From contig JADDOH010000525.1 in NCBI GenBank assembly GCA_016648135.1, positions 163,722 to 227,721 of the forward strand: a stretch of DNA of 64,000 nucleotides, in the 5' to 3' direction. Shown here piece after piece: positions 20,683 to 30,868 of the stretch. The position numbers were made by a program, and so were the translations under genes. Source of the stretch: Agrypnia vestita. Its lineage: Eukaryota; Arthropoda; Insecta; Trichoptera; Phryganeidae. The notes beneath the pieces are model-generated. The model saw only the letters and a list, made by a program, of their open reading frames with translations. It was not told the origin of the DNA and did not search any database. Position 1 is the first letter of the stretch; each line of letters starts with the position of its first letter.

Positions 20683-21265
20683 TTGGGGGAAACAAAGGTT
20701 TGATTCGAACGGTATAGATTTGCATCGAAAATATATCAGGGGGAGGAAAAAAGGTAAAAGGGAAGGGAGTAAATATAACCTAATGTTACCTGCCGAGTCC
20801 TAAAGAATAAGTTTCCAAATTTTGAGTCCGATCGGTCAAACGGTATAGATTTGCATCGAAAATATATAAGAAGGAGGGGAAGGGGTAAAAGAGTGAGGGG
20901 AAGTGTAGCCTATGTTACCCGCTGAGTCCCAAAGAATAAATTTCCAAATTTTGAGTCCGATCGGTAGAACGGTACAGATTTGCATCGAAAATTTGTCAGG
21001 GGGAGGAAAAGGCGTCTAAGAATAACAGTGAAATATCGCTTATCTTACTCGCTGAGTCCTAAAGAATAAGTTTCCAAATTTTGAGTCCGATCGGTCAAAC
21101 GGTACAGATTTGCATCGAAAATATGTCAGGGGGAAGGGAAGGGGTATGAGAATAGGGGAAAAATGTTGCCTATGTTACCCGCCGGGTCCCAAAGCATAAG
21201 TATGCAAAATTTGAATCGAATCGGACAAACCGGATTTGTATAGAGAACAGACAGACAGACAGATA
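20683..21265. repeat. Tandem array, about 4.5 units of 129-130 bp
   Basis: TTTCCAAATTTTGAGTCCGA recurs at 20812, 20941 and 21071, with diverged starts near 20683 and 21201. Each unit carries ACGGTATAGATTTGCATCGA, a GGGGGAGGAAAAGG tract and GTTACCCGCTGAGTCC. The final unit runs into (ACAG)4 at 21250-21262. Units differ by substitutions, so the array is not recent. No frame is preserved (the unit length is not a multiple of three in all units). Confidence 0.9.
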
Positions 21266-21328
21266 TTGAGTTTTATAGGTATAGATTAGAAAAGAATACA
21301 GAAAAATCAAATTAACGAAAAAATAATT

Positions 21329-21404
21329 GGCCGCTACCGGGATTTGAACCACGGATTTCCTCCTATACCGGGCAAGTGCGTTTACCAATTACGCTAGAGC
21401 GGCC
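21329..21404 (-). tRNA. tRNA-like sequence, probable SINE head or tRNA pseudogene
   Basis: The minus strand begins GGCCGCT and ends AGCGGCC, a perfect 7-bp acceptor stem, over 76 bases. The D-arm (AGCGTAATTGGTAAACGCA) gives an A-box, and GTGGTTCAAATCCCGG gives a T-arm/B-box. Position 8 is C instead of U and the anticodon stem pairs poorly, so a working tRNA is unlikely and I assign no anticodon. Directly 3' of it (minus strand) lies the (CTGT)n and the 130-bp array, so it could be the head of a SINE-like composite. Confidence 0.5.
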
Positions 21405-21735
21405 ATAATTGCTTAGTGGGACAACATACAGAAATAAATAGTTGAATGTCTCCCACAATTAAAGGATAACAGAAATAGACATAATTATAGACGAGTCAAT
21501 TTGGTATGAATGACAGATCAAACAATTTTACAGTTTTATTTAAGTGATTATTTATAATTTAACTTTACCATAAACATAAAAGGTTTCATAATGTATATAA
21601 TTCACACGGCCAGGGAGGGGAACGCGTTTCTAGTATCTGCCTCACCATAATATGACGATACTCTTCATATTTAGTTTTAAAATATCTATTGAAATTTTCA
21701 TGCCCTATCCGTTCAACGGACGTTGGCTATGAGAA
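21405..21735. other. Nothing recognised
   Basis: AT-rich sequence between the tRNA-like segment and the RTE fragment. No frame or repeat match. Confidence 0.5.
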
Positions 21736-22195
21736 CTTTGTTTACTGCAGCCCGGAACAGCTCTACAGTAGACTGACCAAACTACTCAGGTTTTTCAGCC
21801 ATAATGTTCTCCTTCTTCCAGGGCCCCGCCTTCTGGCAATCTTTCCCTGCATTATGAGATGCAAGATCTCGTACTATGTCGTCTCCGAGTAGACTTCGTC
21901 GTATGTCCGAGATATTTAAATTTTTGGATTTTTATTGTTTTAATTTTTTTTTAATTCATCCGAGCCATAACATCTTCATTCGTAACTCTGTCCATCCAGC
22001 TTGTTTTCAGTATTCTTCTGTATCACATCTCGAATACCAGAAGGCCTCATTATGAATTCTTCGGTAAGCCATTCCATTCCGTAAAATAATGCCGAAAACA
22101 CGTAGCATCTGACCATTCGCATTCGTAGTCCAAGGTTGAAATCATGACTGCAGAACAACTTTTTCATGCGGATAAAGGTTACACGAGCTTAATTT
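21640..22195 (-). pseudogene. RTE-type LINE, thumb and C-terminal region
   Basis: The minus strand reads MKKLFCSHDFNLGLRMRMVR, CYVFSALFYGMEWLTEEFIM (22160-22030, with a small deletion after GMEW), then in other frames LHLIMQGKIAGRRGPGRRRT and WLKNLSSL, FRAAV-like SGLQ and PTSVERIG. In RTE-type elements these occur in this order after the RT domain. Multiple frameshifts and stops. Confidence 0.75.
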
Positions 22196-22489
22196 ATTTC
22201 TTAAAGTAATAATAAACTCAATGCGGCATATGATTTCAACCGAAGGATCCCACACTTCATTTAAAAATTAATCCAAAGTCACTTAATTGATTGAACATAA
22301 ATATCAATATATAACCCAAAATCATAAACCCCATACCTATAATACTTTAAAAACAATTTATAAAATATGTGCATACACATATTGCCAATACACAAAAAAA
22401 AAGTTTATATAGCGTTGTTTTTTAAAGAAATAAAACAAAAACATATGTACATCTAAGATTTCTCCAATTATTATTATTTTTATTTTGAA

Positions 22490-23105
22490 GAACAAAGATT
22501 GACATTATGTTTTAAACCACCTCGGCTTCGTTTACAGGAGTGAATTCGTTGAACCTAATTTTCGCTGACTTTATCAAATAAATTAGGCTTAATGTCGTAA
22601 ATGCAGTGTTCGGTATTCAATTTTAAATCATAAAGCGTCTGCGGTTAGTTGGAATAGACCATTGATTTCAAATAATCCCACAAAAAGTAATCTAAGGGAG
22701 TTAAATCACAATATCGTGGAGTAATTAAACGATTGACTTGTCACATGTGGCTTTATCTTGTTGGAATCATATGTCATTCAAATCAAAATCAACCAGTTTT
22801 GGTCACAAAAATCCTGTTAAAATCGATCATAATATTTACTGTAACTGCACTTTCGCCTTTTTTTGACAAAAAAAATGGTCCGATGATACCACCATGCCAA
22901 AAACCACACCACATACCTTTAGTAAATGCGAAGGCTTCTCTTGAATCTCCTGTGAATTATTTTCACACCAAAAACGATAATTTTCCTTATTGACAGAGCC
23001 GTATAACCAAATATGTGCGCTTCATTCGAAAATATGATTTTTTTAAGCTAAATTAAGATTAATTTCAAATTGAGCAAAATCGCGATGGCTGTAATGATCT
23101 AGTGG
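22490..23105 (-). pseudogene. Tc1/mariner-superfamily transposase, decayed
   Basis: Minus-strand segments line up with an insect Tc1/mariner-like DDE transposase: KIIFSNEAHI and NKENYRFWCENN, EKPSHL, then WCGFWHGGIIGPFF, a degraded stretch around the second Asp, and PRYCDLTPLDYFLWDYLK with KVSEN further on. The LTPLDYFLW motif contains the third acidic residue. Frame changes and stops occur throughout, and no TIRs are evident. It differs from the irritans-like mariner at 42709. Confidence 0.7.
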
Positions 23106-23129
23106 TTTTAATAGCTATTATGTCTTCTT

Positions 23130-23540
23130 CTGGTTTGAGACTTCTGGCATATTATGCCATGTTAATAGGACCTTTCTGGCCGACGTTTCGGATCCCATTG
23201 CAGGGTCCATTCATCAGGGCTGATGTGTTATTGTGAGTGTTGGTGTTGTGGTTAAGTATTGGCTTGCAATAACGTGTCGAAAGCAGGGTGAGAACGTTGT
23301 CAGTGTTGTATTAAGTATTGGCTAGTAATACCGTGTCGAAAGCTTGGTGTTTATGTGTTACGCAGCAATACCGTGTCTGAGTGTATGTTTCACCTATTGT
23401 CTGATCACTACCCCTGCGAGAACTGCAACGAGATTGACACGAGATTAACAGATCGCGACGAGATTAACACGGTATAATACCCCAGAAGACTCAAACCAGA
23501 AGATTCTGAGTGGTCGTGAAAACCTAAGAACATTCGCATT
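23130..23540 (-). repeat. Family A, longest copy (about 400 bp)
   Basis: Begins near GGCATATTATGCCATGTTAA and ends AGATTCTGAGTGGTCGTGAA and ACCTAAGAACATT. The interior repeats ATTGGCTTGCAATAACGTGTCG-like words two to three times and includes GTCTGATCACTACCCCTGCG, which matches the start of the PHD-like frame at 6145. This links family A to that reading frame. Confidence 0.75.
23179..23220 (-). ncRNA. Hammerhead ribozyme-like motif (family A), GUC cleavage site
   Basis: Minus strand: GCC, CTGATGA, two unpaired bases, GGACCC/GGGATCC with loop TGCAAT, GAAA, then C-G-T-C followed by GGCC. GUC is the classical hammerhead cleavage triplet. Stem I is three pairs; stem III is ACGU only. Confidence 0.65.
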
Positions 23541-23544
23541 ATGT

Positions 23545-24200
23545 CTTATTTGTGGTATAGTTTCGTGAAGATTAAAATCCTTTTCATATTTTCCTAGGAT
23601 TCACCAATTAATAAGCGCAGTAAGTCGACTATGCGGACCATAAGTTTTATGTTGAGTACATACGAACGCTTATTTTCATAACATTTTCGGAAAAAAAAAC
23701 TAAGGTTGCTAAGGCATTTTAAAGTAATATCTATATATAATTACTTTTGAAAATCCTTTATATACCGCCATCATTATATTCATGAAGTATTTCCTCATTT
23801 CTAATATAGATACACACACATTCCTATCATGCATGCACGTTCCCTATACACATACTTGTACAGAAAACATGCATGAATAACTCAGGTCTAAATAAATTGA
23901 CAGTGTAAATTGGAATTTTGTATTTTGTGATCATTAATTATTGCTCTAAAGCTTTTGAACATCCGCCGCGCATCCTGTTCCAATTACAGTAATCGAGTAA
24001 ATTGACTCTTTACTAAATGTCGCAACAAAAAGCATTCATTTGCCTAACAGAAGTAGGTGCAATTCGATACAATTTATGTACTGCAAATTTTGATCCATGA
24101 AAATATTAAATAGCACCTATTTATTTATTTATCATTAGTTTTTATTTTTACATCTCAGACCCACAAAACATCACATTGACCTTGTTTGTAGGTGCATCAA
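23545..24200. other. AT-rich DNA, nothing recognised
   Basis: No frame of note. A TTTATTTATTTAT run at 24118-24131 could be a LINE tail. Confidence 0.45.
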
Positions 24201-24204
24201 TATG

Positions 24205-24206
<2 letters not shown>

Positions 24207-24265
<59 letters not shown>
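24207..24265. repeat. (TA)n microsatellite
   Basis: About 29 uninterrupted TA units. Confidence 0.98.
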
Positions 24266-24268
<3 letters not shown>

Positions 24269-24289
24269 TATAGTTTCAAGAATACGTAC

Positions 24290-24890
24290 ATATGATTTAT
24301 ATAATAAACCTTATAAACTCAAATACAAAATCAACAATACAATATAACAATACAAGAAACAATACAAAAAATTACCAAAATCAAAATAAGTCTCTTTTAT
24401 TTAGTAATATTTTCATTAATTCTGTCTTTTGCCCTTTTTTATTAATGTCCTTTTTGACATCGCATGGGATTTTATTAAATATTTTTGATACGACATATTT
24501 GAGTGTTCTTAGTCCATACTTATTTATGACGTATGTACAATATATACATTCGTAGTCCTTCTTTAACCGTAAATCTGGTACTATGTTTATGTATCAATCT
24601 ATGCTTATATGTAAATAGTTTGTACCACAAGATGGCATTAATTGGCATAGAGCCTTGTTTCTTGAAAAGTTCATGTATATCTTTAGTAGCACTTTCTTTA
24701 TTTATTAATTTTATTGTCGAATTTTGAATATTTTGGATTTTTTTGTTATTAGTTTTGCAAGATAGACCCCAACTAGTTTTTCCATACCTTATTACCGATT
24801 CCGCTAAAGATTGATATATAGTTTTCATAATCTGTGTCGGAATATAATATTTAATCTTGTGCATATATCGCAATACAGTTCTCAATCTCT
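24290..24890 (-). pseudogene. Jockey/CR1-type LINE, C-terminal third
   Basis: 24520-24885 is open on the minus strand (121 codons): YIPTQIMKTIYQSLAESVIR, YGKTSWGL, IQNSTIKLINKES, LFKKQGSMPINAILWYKLF. A frameshift near 24540 moves to a second frame reading KYGLRTLKYVVSKIFNKIPC and NKRDLF stop. The order (thumb, SLAESVIRYG, KxGxRTLKYxxxKIFNxxP) is that of insect LINE ORF2 C-termini. Confidence 0.75.
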
Positions 24891-25269
24891 TATTTACCTT
24901 ATTTACCTGAATATCCCATTTGAAAAATGTTTACAATTTTAAATGTGAATAATATTTGCGGCCAACTTGTTTGTTGGTTTTATAATATGGTGATCAGTGG
25001 CAGCGTTCATAACTAAGACAACAAAAATTATCATTTAAATGAGTGAATAGTTTTTGCATTGAAATATAAAACATTTTCTCGACTGAATAATCAACGCTTT
25101 CTTGTCTTCCACGATCCACGTCAGTGGCTATCCACTATCCACACATTATGCTAAAACTATGAAACGTACTCTGTATGATGATAAGAATAAATTAATATTA
25201 GTTATTTACAACTATTAAACTTTAAATTTTAACTATTTAACTTTAATTAGTTATTTACAACTATTAAAC

Positions 25270-25736
25270 TTGTCTGTGAGACGTTCTGTGACAGACATAA
25301 TATTTCTTCATAGGATCATAAATAGCATGATTGATTGCCCCCAGATTGTTAGTCTAATCGACTTATATGCCCCACTGAGGTCATCAAGACTCAGTGAATT
25401 ATTCTATTATAGTGGAAATGTCAGAACTAATGCATTAGCAAACTATGTAATTCCCAGATTACACTCATTAGGGAATGAACATGCAGAGGCGGCTGACATT
25501 TTTGCTGATAATATAACTATGTTTAGGACAAAGCTGATACAATTCTTTACATCTCAACGAAATGGAAATGGATAATAAATTTTTCTGTGTTTTTATTTTA
25601 CTTTTTAACAATTATTATTTGTACCTTTAACTGTATTATTATTTTATCTGCCTCATATTTTTTTTAAAAATTTATATTCTGTATATTTGTAAAAGCCCGT
25701 AAGGGCGCTAAATAAATAAATAAATAAATATTGAGA
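25270..25736 (+). pseudogene. Jockey-type LINE, C-terminus and 3' tail
   Basis: A 101-codon plus frame reads RRSVTDIIFLHRIINSMIDC, PQIVSLIDLYAPLRSSR and ends IQFFTSQRNGNG stop. It is followed by about 160 bp of 3' UTR ending AGCCCGTAAGGGCGCTAAAT and an (AAAT)5 tail at 25715-25736. 5'-truncated at about 25265. The 18330 fragment belongs to the same family. Confidence 0.8.
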
Positions 25737-26335
25737 TAAGATTCTCCTTGAACAACCATTCTTCGCCTTCCCTAGAAATTTAAATTCCCTAAATATTTGT
25801 TAAGAATGGTTAGACGAATCCCATTCTCGCAATATCTTAACTTCCGAATTAGATTTCTCATAACAAAGATGACGTATGAGAAACTTATGTTTAACCGTCA
25901 CTCACACCAAGAATTCTTATGTATTCTTTTTTAAGAGGATTCTTAGGAATAAGAATCCTCTGTTTTCTGTATTAGATTTAATCTGTGTAGAAAATCCTTT
26001 CGCCGAACTGCCCATGAATTAATAGCATTTCCGAACTAGAATTGTGTGTAAATATAATTGTGACAGCGCTCACCTAATTTTATATACAAAAGTGAAAATA
26101 ATGTGATTATTATTAAAAATCCTAACGATTTTACTGGTAAAAACATTACAATATAAGTTATTATTGATATAAGCTATAGGGGCGAATCGTTTTTGAACTA
26201 TTTGTTTTCGTGGTTGTTTGACGGTTTTTAAATTTGTGGCAAGTGCCACAAATTTTAAAACCAGAGGAATTGGAACAGCGTAACATGCTCAAAGAAATGC
26301 TGAAAATCGACAAATGGAATATTGCGAATTTGACT
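25737..26335. other. AT-rich DNA with one hairpin
   Basis: Contains the hairpin at 25934-25961 (AGAGGATTCTTA, four-base loop, exact complement). Otherwise nothing recognised. Confidence 0.5.
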
Positions 26336-26339
26336 AGGA

Positions 26340-26735
26340 AGGATCCAGGCTGTCGAGATAAGTTTTCTAAAGGGAGGGGGGGGAGTCACATTGATGGACA
26401 GAGTGAGAAGCGCCGATACAAGGCACACACTCGGCATGGAACTCCTACACATAGAAAAGCAAAATTGAGGCGGCTTGGACGTGTGCTGAGAATGCCAGAG
26501 GAACGAATACCAAGAGGAATTCTCCTGGCAACCCCGGAAGGAAGAAGGCCGGTGGATTGCCCCAGATTAAGCTGAAAGAGGCAACAGAAAAATGTGTACG
26601 AAAACAGAATGGGTCTAGACTGGTTGACTAATACAGAAGCAGAGCAAGACAGAGGAACATGGAAACACCTCGTCGAGTCTTTGGACCCCCGACCCTACTA
26701 GGACAAAGGGATGAAGATGAATGAATGTCCATTGA
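26340..26735 (+). pseudogene. RTE-like LINE C-terminus, second copy
   Basis: Same family as 3702-4085: ATCCAGGCTGTCGAGATAAG, then LRRLGRVLRMPEERIPRGIL, TPEGRRPV, a stop where the first copy has SWD, then WLTNTEAEQDRGTWKHLVES and PRPY stop. The tail is GGATGAAGATGAATGAATG, an ATGA-type repeat. This copy keeps the GGGGGGG-containing segment that the first copy has lost. Confidence 0.8.
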
Positions 26736-26809
26736 GCAACATTTTCTCATTTATAGTCAAATGACAAATTGCCAGATGATTAGAAAGCTTTTCATTCGAT
26801 TTGTGCCGC

Positions 26810-26933
26810 TGCCGAAATCCTTAATATTCGACGTTCGTATCAGATTTTGGTCGTTCATTTTGAAGCTATGGAATAGTTTTTTGGGGCCCCAGTGAAAAAT
26901 GTAACCGAAAACTTGGTTGAAAGGCTCCTGGGA
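26810..26933 (-). pseudogene. Jockey LINE, RT fragment left of a nested insertion
   Basis: TCAGATTTTGGTCGTTCATT and GGGGCCCCAGTGAAAAATGT match the minus-strand Jockey ORF at 38389-38475 (region after the catalytic FADD). It is interrupted at 26933 and resumes at about 27608. Confidence 0.75.
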
Positions 26934-27607
26934 ATCAACGTAGAGAAAGATCTAAGCCTTGGAAATCAGATTAACAAAGCTGTCAGCGCTGGTTTCTATG
27001 GTTTAAGACAGATCAAGTCCGTAAGAAAATGCCTTCCCCCAGACGCAGCATAGTTACTGATTAGTGCGTACGTCATCTCGCTGCTGGACTATTGTAACTC
27101 AATTTATGCAGGACAGCCTAGGACTCTGCTCGATAGACTTCAGTCAGTGATGAATGCTGCGGCGAGGCATTCAAGGCATCAAAGTTCTCGCGGATATCCT
27201 CAATGCTGAAGCAGCTACATTGGCTTCGCCTGTCGGAGCGGATAAATTTCAAACTCTCTCTGATGGTGTACAAAAGTCTTCAAAGAAAAGAACCACAATA
27301 TTTGATCGACCTCTGTCTTCCAGACAATATCACTGGAAGACGGCTCATACTGCGATCAGCTAAATCGGAGGCACTCTGCAGGCTGGCAGTACCAAGGAGA
27401 CCTGGAGCCACCAAGTTTGCGGAATGTGCTTTCAGCTTTGCGGGCCCAGCTATGTGCAATCAGCTGCCTCCAGTGCTACTACCTATGGGAACCAGGAACA
27501 TTTCAGGAAGAGCCTAAAAACTCATTTTTTCGGGATGTCGCACCTGTAAAGCGCCCCTGAAGCGTCTCTTATGCAAAAATGGTGCTATATAAATTAACGT
27601 AAACGTA
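26934..27607 (+). mobile_element. CR1/L2-type LINE, 5'-truncated, inserted in Jockey
   Basis: Plus-strand frames read LGNQINKAVSAGFYGLRQI, YVISLLDYCNSIYAGQPRTL, then LKQLHWLRLSERINFKLSLM, VYKSLQRKEPQYLIDLCLPD, and FAGPAMCNQLPP, the typical order of CR1/L2 thumb and C-terminus (LLDYCNSI, HWLPVxxRIxFKL, GPxxWNxLP). Several frame shifts. It ends GGTGCTATATAAATTAACGT plus a TAAACG repeat tail. A sister copy is at 60973-61513. Confidence 0.85.
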
Positions 27608-27818
27608 AACATCAAACATAAGTTTATTACCCCTTCCCCATTCTTTGTATTTGGTATATCTGCTTGGAGAAGATGAAAATCGTCCACGGTTACCACCTTT
27701 TAGAAAAGCTTTAAGCCATCCGCAAATAACAGAAAGCGCGATTTTATAAGTACCTACTTTTTTAATATTATTAATAAAAATACAAAACAAAAATGAACCC
27801 AGGTCGGAGCCCTGACAG
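27608..27818 (-). pseudogene. Jockey LINE, RT catalytic region right of the nested insertion
   Basis: The minus strand reads GSDLGSFLFCIFINNIKKVG, then a frame-changed ADDLK-like region (CGWLKAF). It aligns with GSNLGPLLFSIFINNIKNV of the 37768-38757 copy. Joining 26810-26933 gives one Jockey copy cut by the CR1/L2 insertion. Confidence 0.75.
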
Positions 27819-28056
27819 TTCTTGACAGAGACCTCTGCAGTAATTGTTGTGCCAGATCTCAAAAGCTATAATGAATAATGCCGGCGCAGGTCCACCATAC
27901 AGTTTCTTTAGACTCAATTTGCGTCTGGGACATTGTTTGACTGCCTCCCCCGGATCCAACTGAATATTTCATATTATCTCCCAGGATACACTTTTCACCA
28001 CGAGTAATAATCCGATTCAGAATTCCCTCATTTGAGAGGGTGCAATGCTTCGCAGG
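27819..28056 (-). pseudogene. Mariner transposase, central fragment
   Basis: The minus strand reads NEGILNRIITRGEKCILGDN, then KETVWWTCAGIIHYSF and GTTITAEV. It aligns with residues about 139-212 of the complete mariner at 42953 (NEGILNRIITCDEKWILYDN, VWWTSAGVVHYSF). The catalytic Asp at CDEKW is replaced by Gly, and several frames are used. The piece ends where the Jockey RT begins. Confidence 0.8.
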
Positions 28057-28059
28057 AAA

Positions 28060-28862
28060 CCCGCTTTCACAGAGCGGGCGTAAACTGTGCACCTCGAGTA
28101 TAAGCTTGAATTCCTTCATTTTTTTAAAAAAAAATTTCTTAAATTTATTTGGTAAATGTACAAACTTAAGAGTGGCTGTTTTCAATACAATTTATACATT
28201 TATATTACACGCTTATCCACTTTTAAATGAGAATTTATTCTCGTGTTTAAAAGTGGGGGGCATTGTCATATTATATGTATATATCTATTGTTAATGTAAT
28301 CGTTAGTGTAAGACATTAGATTAAATAAGTAAAATATTGACAAAGAAATAATAGATTAAGTTACAAAAATTAAAACATTAAATTAGGTAAGTAAGATATA
28401 AACAGCATAAGAATACAAAAATGTAAGACATTAGATTAAGTAAATAAGATATACACAAGGAAACGTTAAATTAAGTTATAAAAATTAAAAATTAAGAAGG
28501 TATTGTAATAACATTTAAAAGTATGTACCTCTATTGATTGTTTTTGGAAAGATTTTTTTCAGTACGTTATTGTGATTGTTTTTGTAGAAGATTTTTCAAT
28601 TTAGATTTGAATTTTCCATAATTTTTTTCTGTCTTCATTTCATTGGGAAGAGCGTTATAGAATGATACTCCTTGATAAGAGAAATGGTGTTGGGCTGTGC
28701 TAGTGTTATATTTAGGTATCAAAATATTTCCAGCTGATCTCGGTCTATTACTAAAACATCCAAATGTACGTTTTATTATTGATGTACATTTTGTGAATTT
28801 GAAGTATCGCAAATTTTTTATAGATTTGATTAATATTTAGGACGTTAAAAATGTTGAAAAGT
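28060..28862 (-). mobile_element. Jockey-like LINE 3' end inserted in mariner
   Basis: The minus frame 28812-28567 reads NTSTAQHHFSYQGVSFYNAL, PNEMKTEKNYGKFKSKLKNL and stops, a Jockey-type C-terminus also seen at 34890-35145. Below it lies a long AT-rich 3' region with an imperfect tandem duplication (28309-28400 and 28423-28500, both starting GTAAGACATTAGATTAA). 28217-28256 forms a hairpin CCACTTTTAAA/TTTAAAAGTGG. Confidence 0.7.
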
Positions 28863-28864
28863 TC

Positions 28865-29290
28865 TCTTGTTGGGAAAATTGAGGGCTTCCTCAATTTTTA
28901 GGTACCGACTCAACAGATTGTCAAGCTTCACACGAGCTTGCTGTTGTCTTTAAATAATTTCATACGGAACCCGTTTTTCTTTTTTTTTCTTTATTTTCCC
29001 AATTTGACGCAAATGAATCAATATCGTTTTGTCACTTATATTGAAGGCTGTTCTTAATTCTGATGTTGTTTGAAGTTAATCCCTTCCCACTATCGCTTTC
29101 AGTTAATAACTATCGATTGTAGTCTCCGGTCGTCTACGGAGATGCCAACCACAAACGCACCGTGCGTTCATTATTGGTACCTGGCCCATAAGTCGCGCAG
29201 CAGTAGTGCCACGATGGAATTCGTATTCGAAAATAACGCAAATTTTCATTCTTTCCATGGTCGCAGACACAGCGATATCAAAGAATAAAT
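28865..29290 (-). pseudogene. Mariner transposase, N-terminal fragment
   Basis: Minus-strand segments EYEFHRGTTAARLMGQVP, RRPETTIDSYN, IHLRQIGKIKKKKKNGF align with residues about 8-120 of the complete mariner at 42953, across several frames. With 27819-28056 it makes one dead mariner copy split by the LINE at 28060-28862. Confidence 0.8.
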
Positions 29291-29538
29291 AAATTAATAA
29301 ATAATTTTGAAAAGGGAATGACATGGCTTTAATATGACATTAATTTGAATTTGGAATTCCAAATCGAATGCAAAATGCTAACTAGCCAGTATTAGAAAGC
29401 GGCATTTTCCTAGGTAGGGACCTAATATTAGAGCCGTCCGATCATAGATAAACGCAGTTCGAATAATAAAGGCTTCAGAGTACTTCTTACAGTACCTATT
29501 CATCCAGCGATGTCAATATAGATTTGCATATTGTCAAG

Positions 29539-30122
29539 TGTCATGGCTGAATGAAGGAATTAATGAAAACGCTGGAATTTAATGACAAATTTATTAATTA
29601 CTGATTAAAAAATATTCATTGTAAAATGTCACTTAATACTATTAAACTTAACCCTATTCTTTAAATCACACTACTTCGTAATATATAACTCGTCCATAAA
29701 TCGTTAATTTCACTGGGTAACACGTTCGTTAGAGAAGTCTCCGCTCAAATATCGCACAGTATCAGTAAGCACTTAAAATTATGTGTCGCTTGGTTCACAC
29801 GCCTGATGGTAACACTGTTTTCGCTTCGTAATTCGCCGCTAGAGTCGCGTCGTCAAAAACGTCAAAATAACATTGGCGCTCCGCAGCCTGGATCCGTTTA
29901 TTTATACCCAATCACATTGGATTTCCGAATCCCCGAGAATTCTCTAGTGTTTACTAGACTTTTCTAGTGTTTACTATAAAGTTTTCGTGACTTTCAAGTA
30001 TTTACGGAAAATTTCAGACGTCTCTCGAAAGCTGTAGATAATTCCAGATCCTTCGATAGTGTTGTGCCAATTCAAACAACTGTCACTTGACAAAAGTGCG
30101 TAATTCTTTTTAACCTCGTTAC
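29539..30122 (-). mobile_element. Solo LTR, copy 2
   Basis: Shares with 8348-8998 the blocks GCTCAAATATCGCACA, GTAACACTGTTTTCGCTTCG, TGGATCCGTTTATTTATA, GACGTCTCTCGAAAGCTGTAGA and CAAACAACTGTCACTTGACA (in parts). It starts TGTAACGAGG on the minus strand and ends CATGACA. No clear target duplication. The two copies are well diverged, so both are old. Confidence 0.7.
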
Positions 30123-30260
30123 AATATATATAATATTATATATTACTATATATAATATATATAATTAGAGTATACATGTATATATATATAGTTATCTATA
30201 TAGATAATATACACATATTATATATATATATATAAATATTATATATTATATATGGTGTCT
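30123..30260. repeat. AT/TA low-complexity tract
   Basis: Interrupted TATA-type repeats of several registers, self-complementary. Confidence 0.85.
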
Positions 30261-30805
30261 TTTCCAGATGTATCGGTGAATTGGCTATTGAGACAGTGAA
30301 ACCCATGAAAAATTCTAAGTAAATAGAACAACTATGTAATTTTCCGCGGGAGGGTTGAACGCCCCACGTCTCCCCAGAAAATCGCCGTTTCGATGAGCGC
30401 AATATCAAGTATCCATCTGTACATTTTCCAACAATGAGTATTCATCTTTTTTCAGTATGGAGAATTTTATTTCTCCTTGAGAGATATTGAAAGTTGGTCG
30501 GGAAACATTTCAGGCTTTCTTGGAAAATTAATTTGAAAGTTTATTACCGCCAGCTTAATCCTTTGTTCGCGTGCAAGACAAAAGAACGCTTGCACTGCCC
30601 GCCCGTTACAGCTGTAATATGAGGCTGGGGGTGAGATATCCCGTGCAGCTTAAAATCCTTCACTGAGAAAAGCGAATGCTTTTTAATACAGAAAAACCAT
30701 AAAAAATAAACAGGTAATTAACAAACAGGCATTACAAGTCGCTAACCTTGCATTGAAAATGATTTCCTGGTTCAAATATATTCATCACATATAAAAATAA
30801 AAGCA
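30261..30805. other. Unassigned, partly GC-rich
   Basis: 30350-30400 and 30550-30650 are more GC-rich (CGCGGGAGGGTTGAACGCCC). No domain or repeat match. Confidence 0.4.
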
Positions 30806-30808
30806 AAA

Positions 30809-30868
30809 GAATCGAACCCCGGTCTCCCGTGTGCAGGTAGGGATGTGAACCAATTAACTGTCGAGGAA
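30809..30868 (-). tRNA. tRNA-Asp-like pseudogene or SINE head, partial
   Basis: The minus strand reads TCCTCGACAGTTAATTGGTT, then a short gap, then CGGGAGACCGGGGTTCGATTC. The order and wording resemble tRNA-Asp (TCCTCG acceptor, A-box, GGGAGACCGGGGTTCGATTC B-box region), but the 3' acceptor strand is missing and the anticodon region reads TGCAC instead of TGTCAC. Non-functional as a tRNA. Confidence 0.45.

Noticed and set aside
20683..21265. CRISPR-like repeat spacing
   Set aside because: The whole 130-bp unit repeats; there are no unique spacers, and the window is clearly eukaryotic.
21329..21404. Functional tRNA gene
   Set aside because: The acceptor stem is perfect, but position 8 is not U and the anticodon stem does not pair, so it is listed only as tRNA-like.
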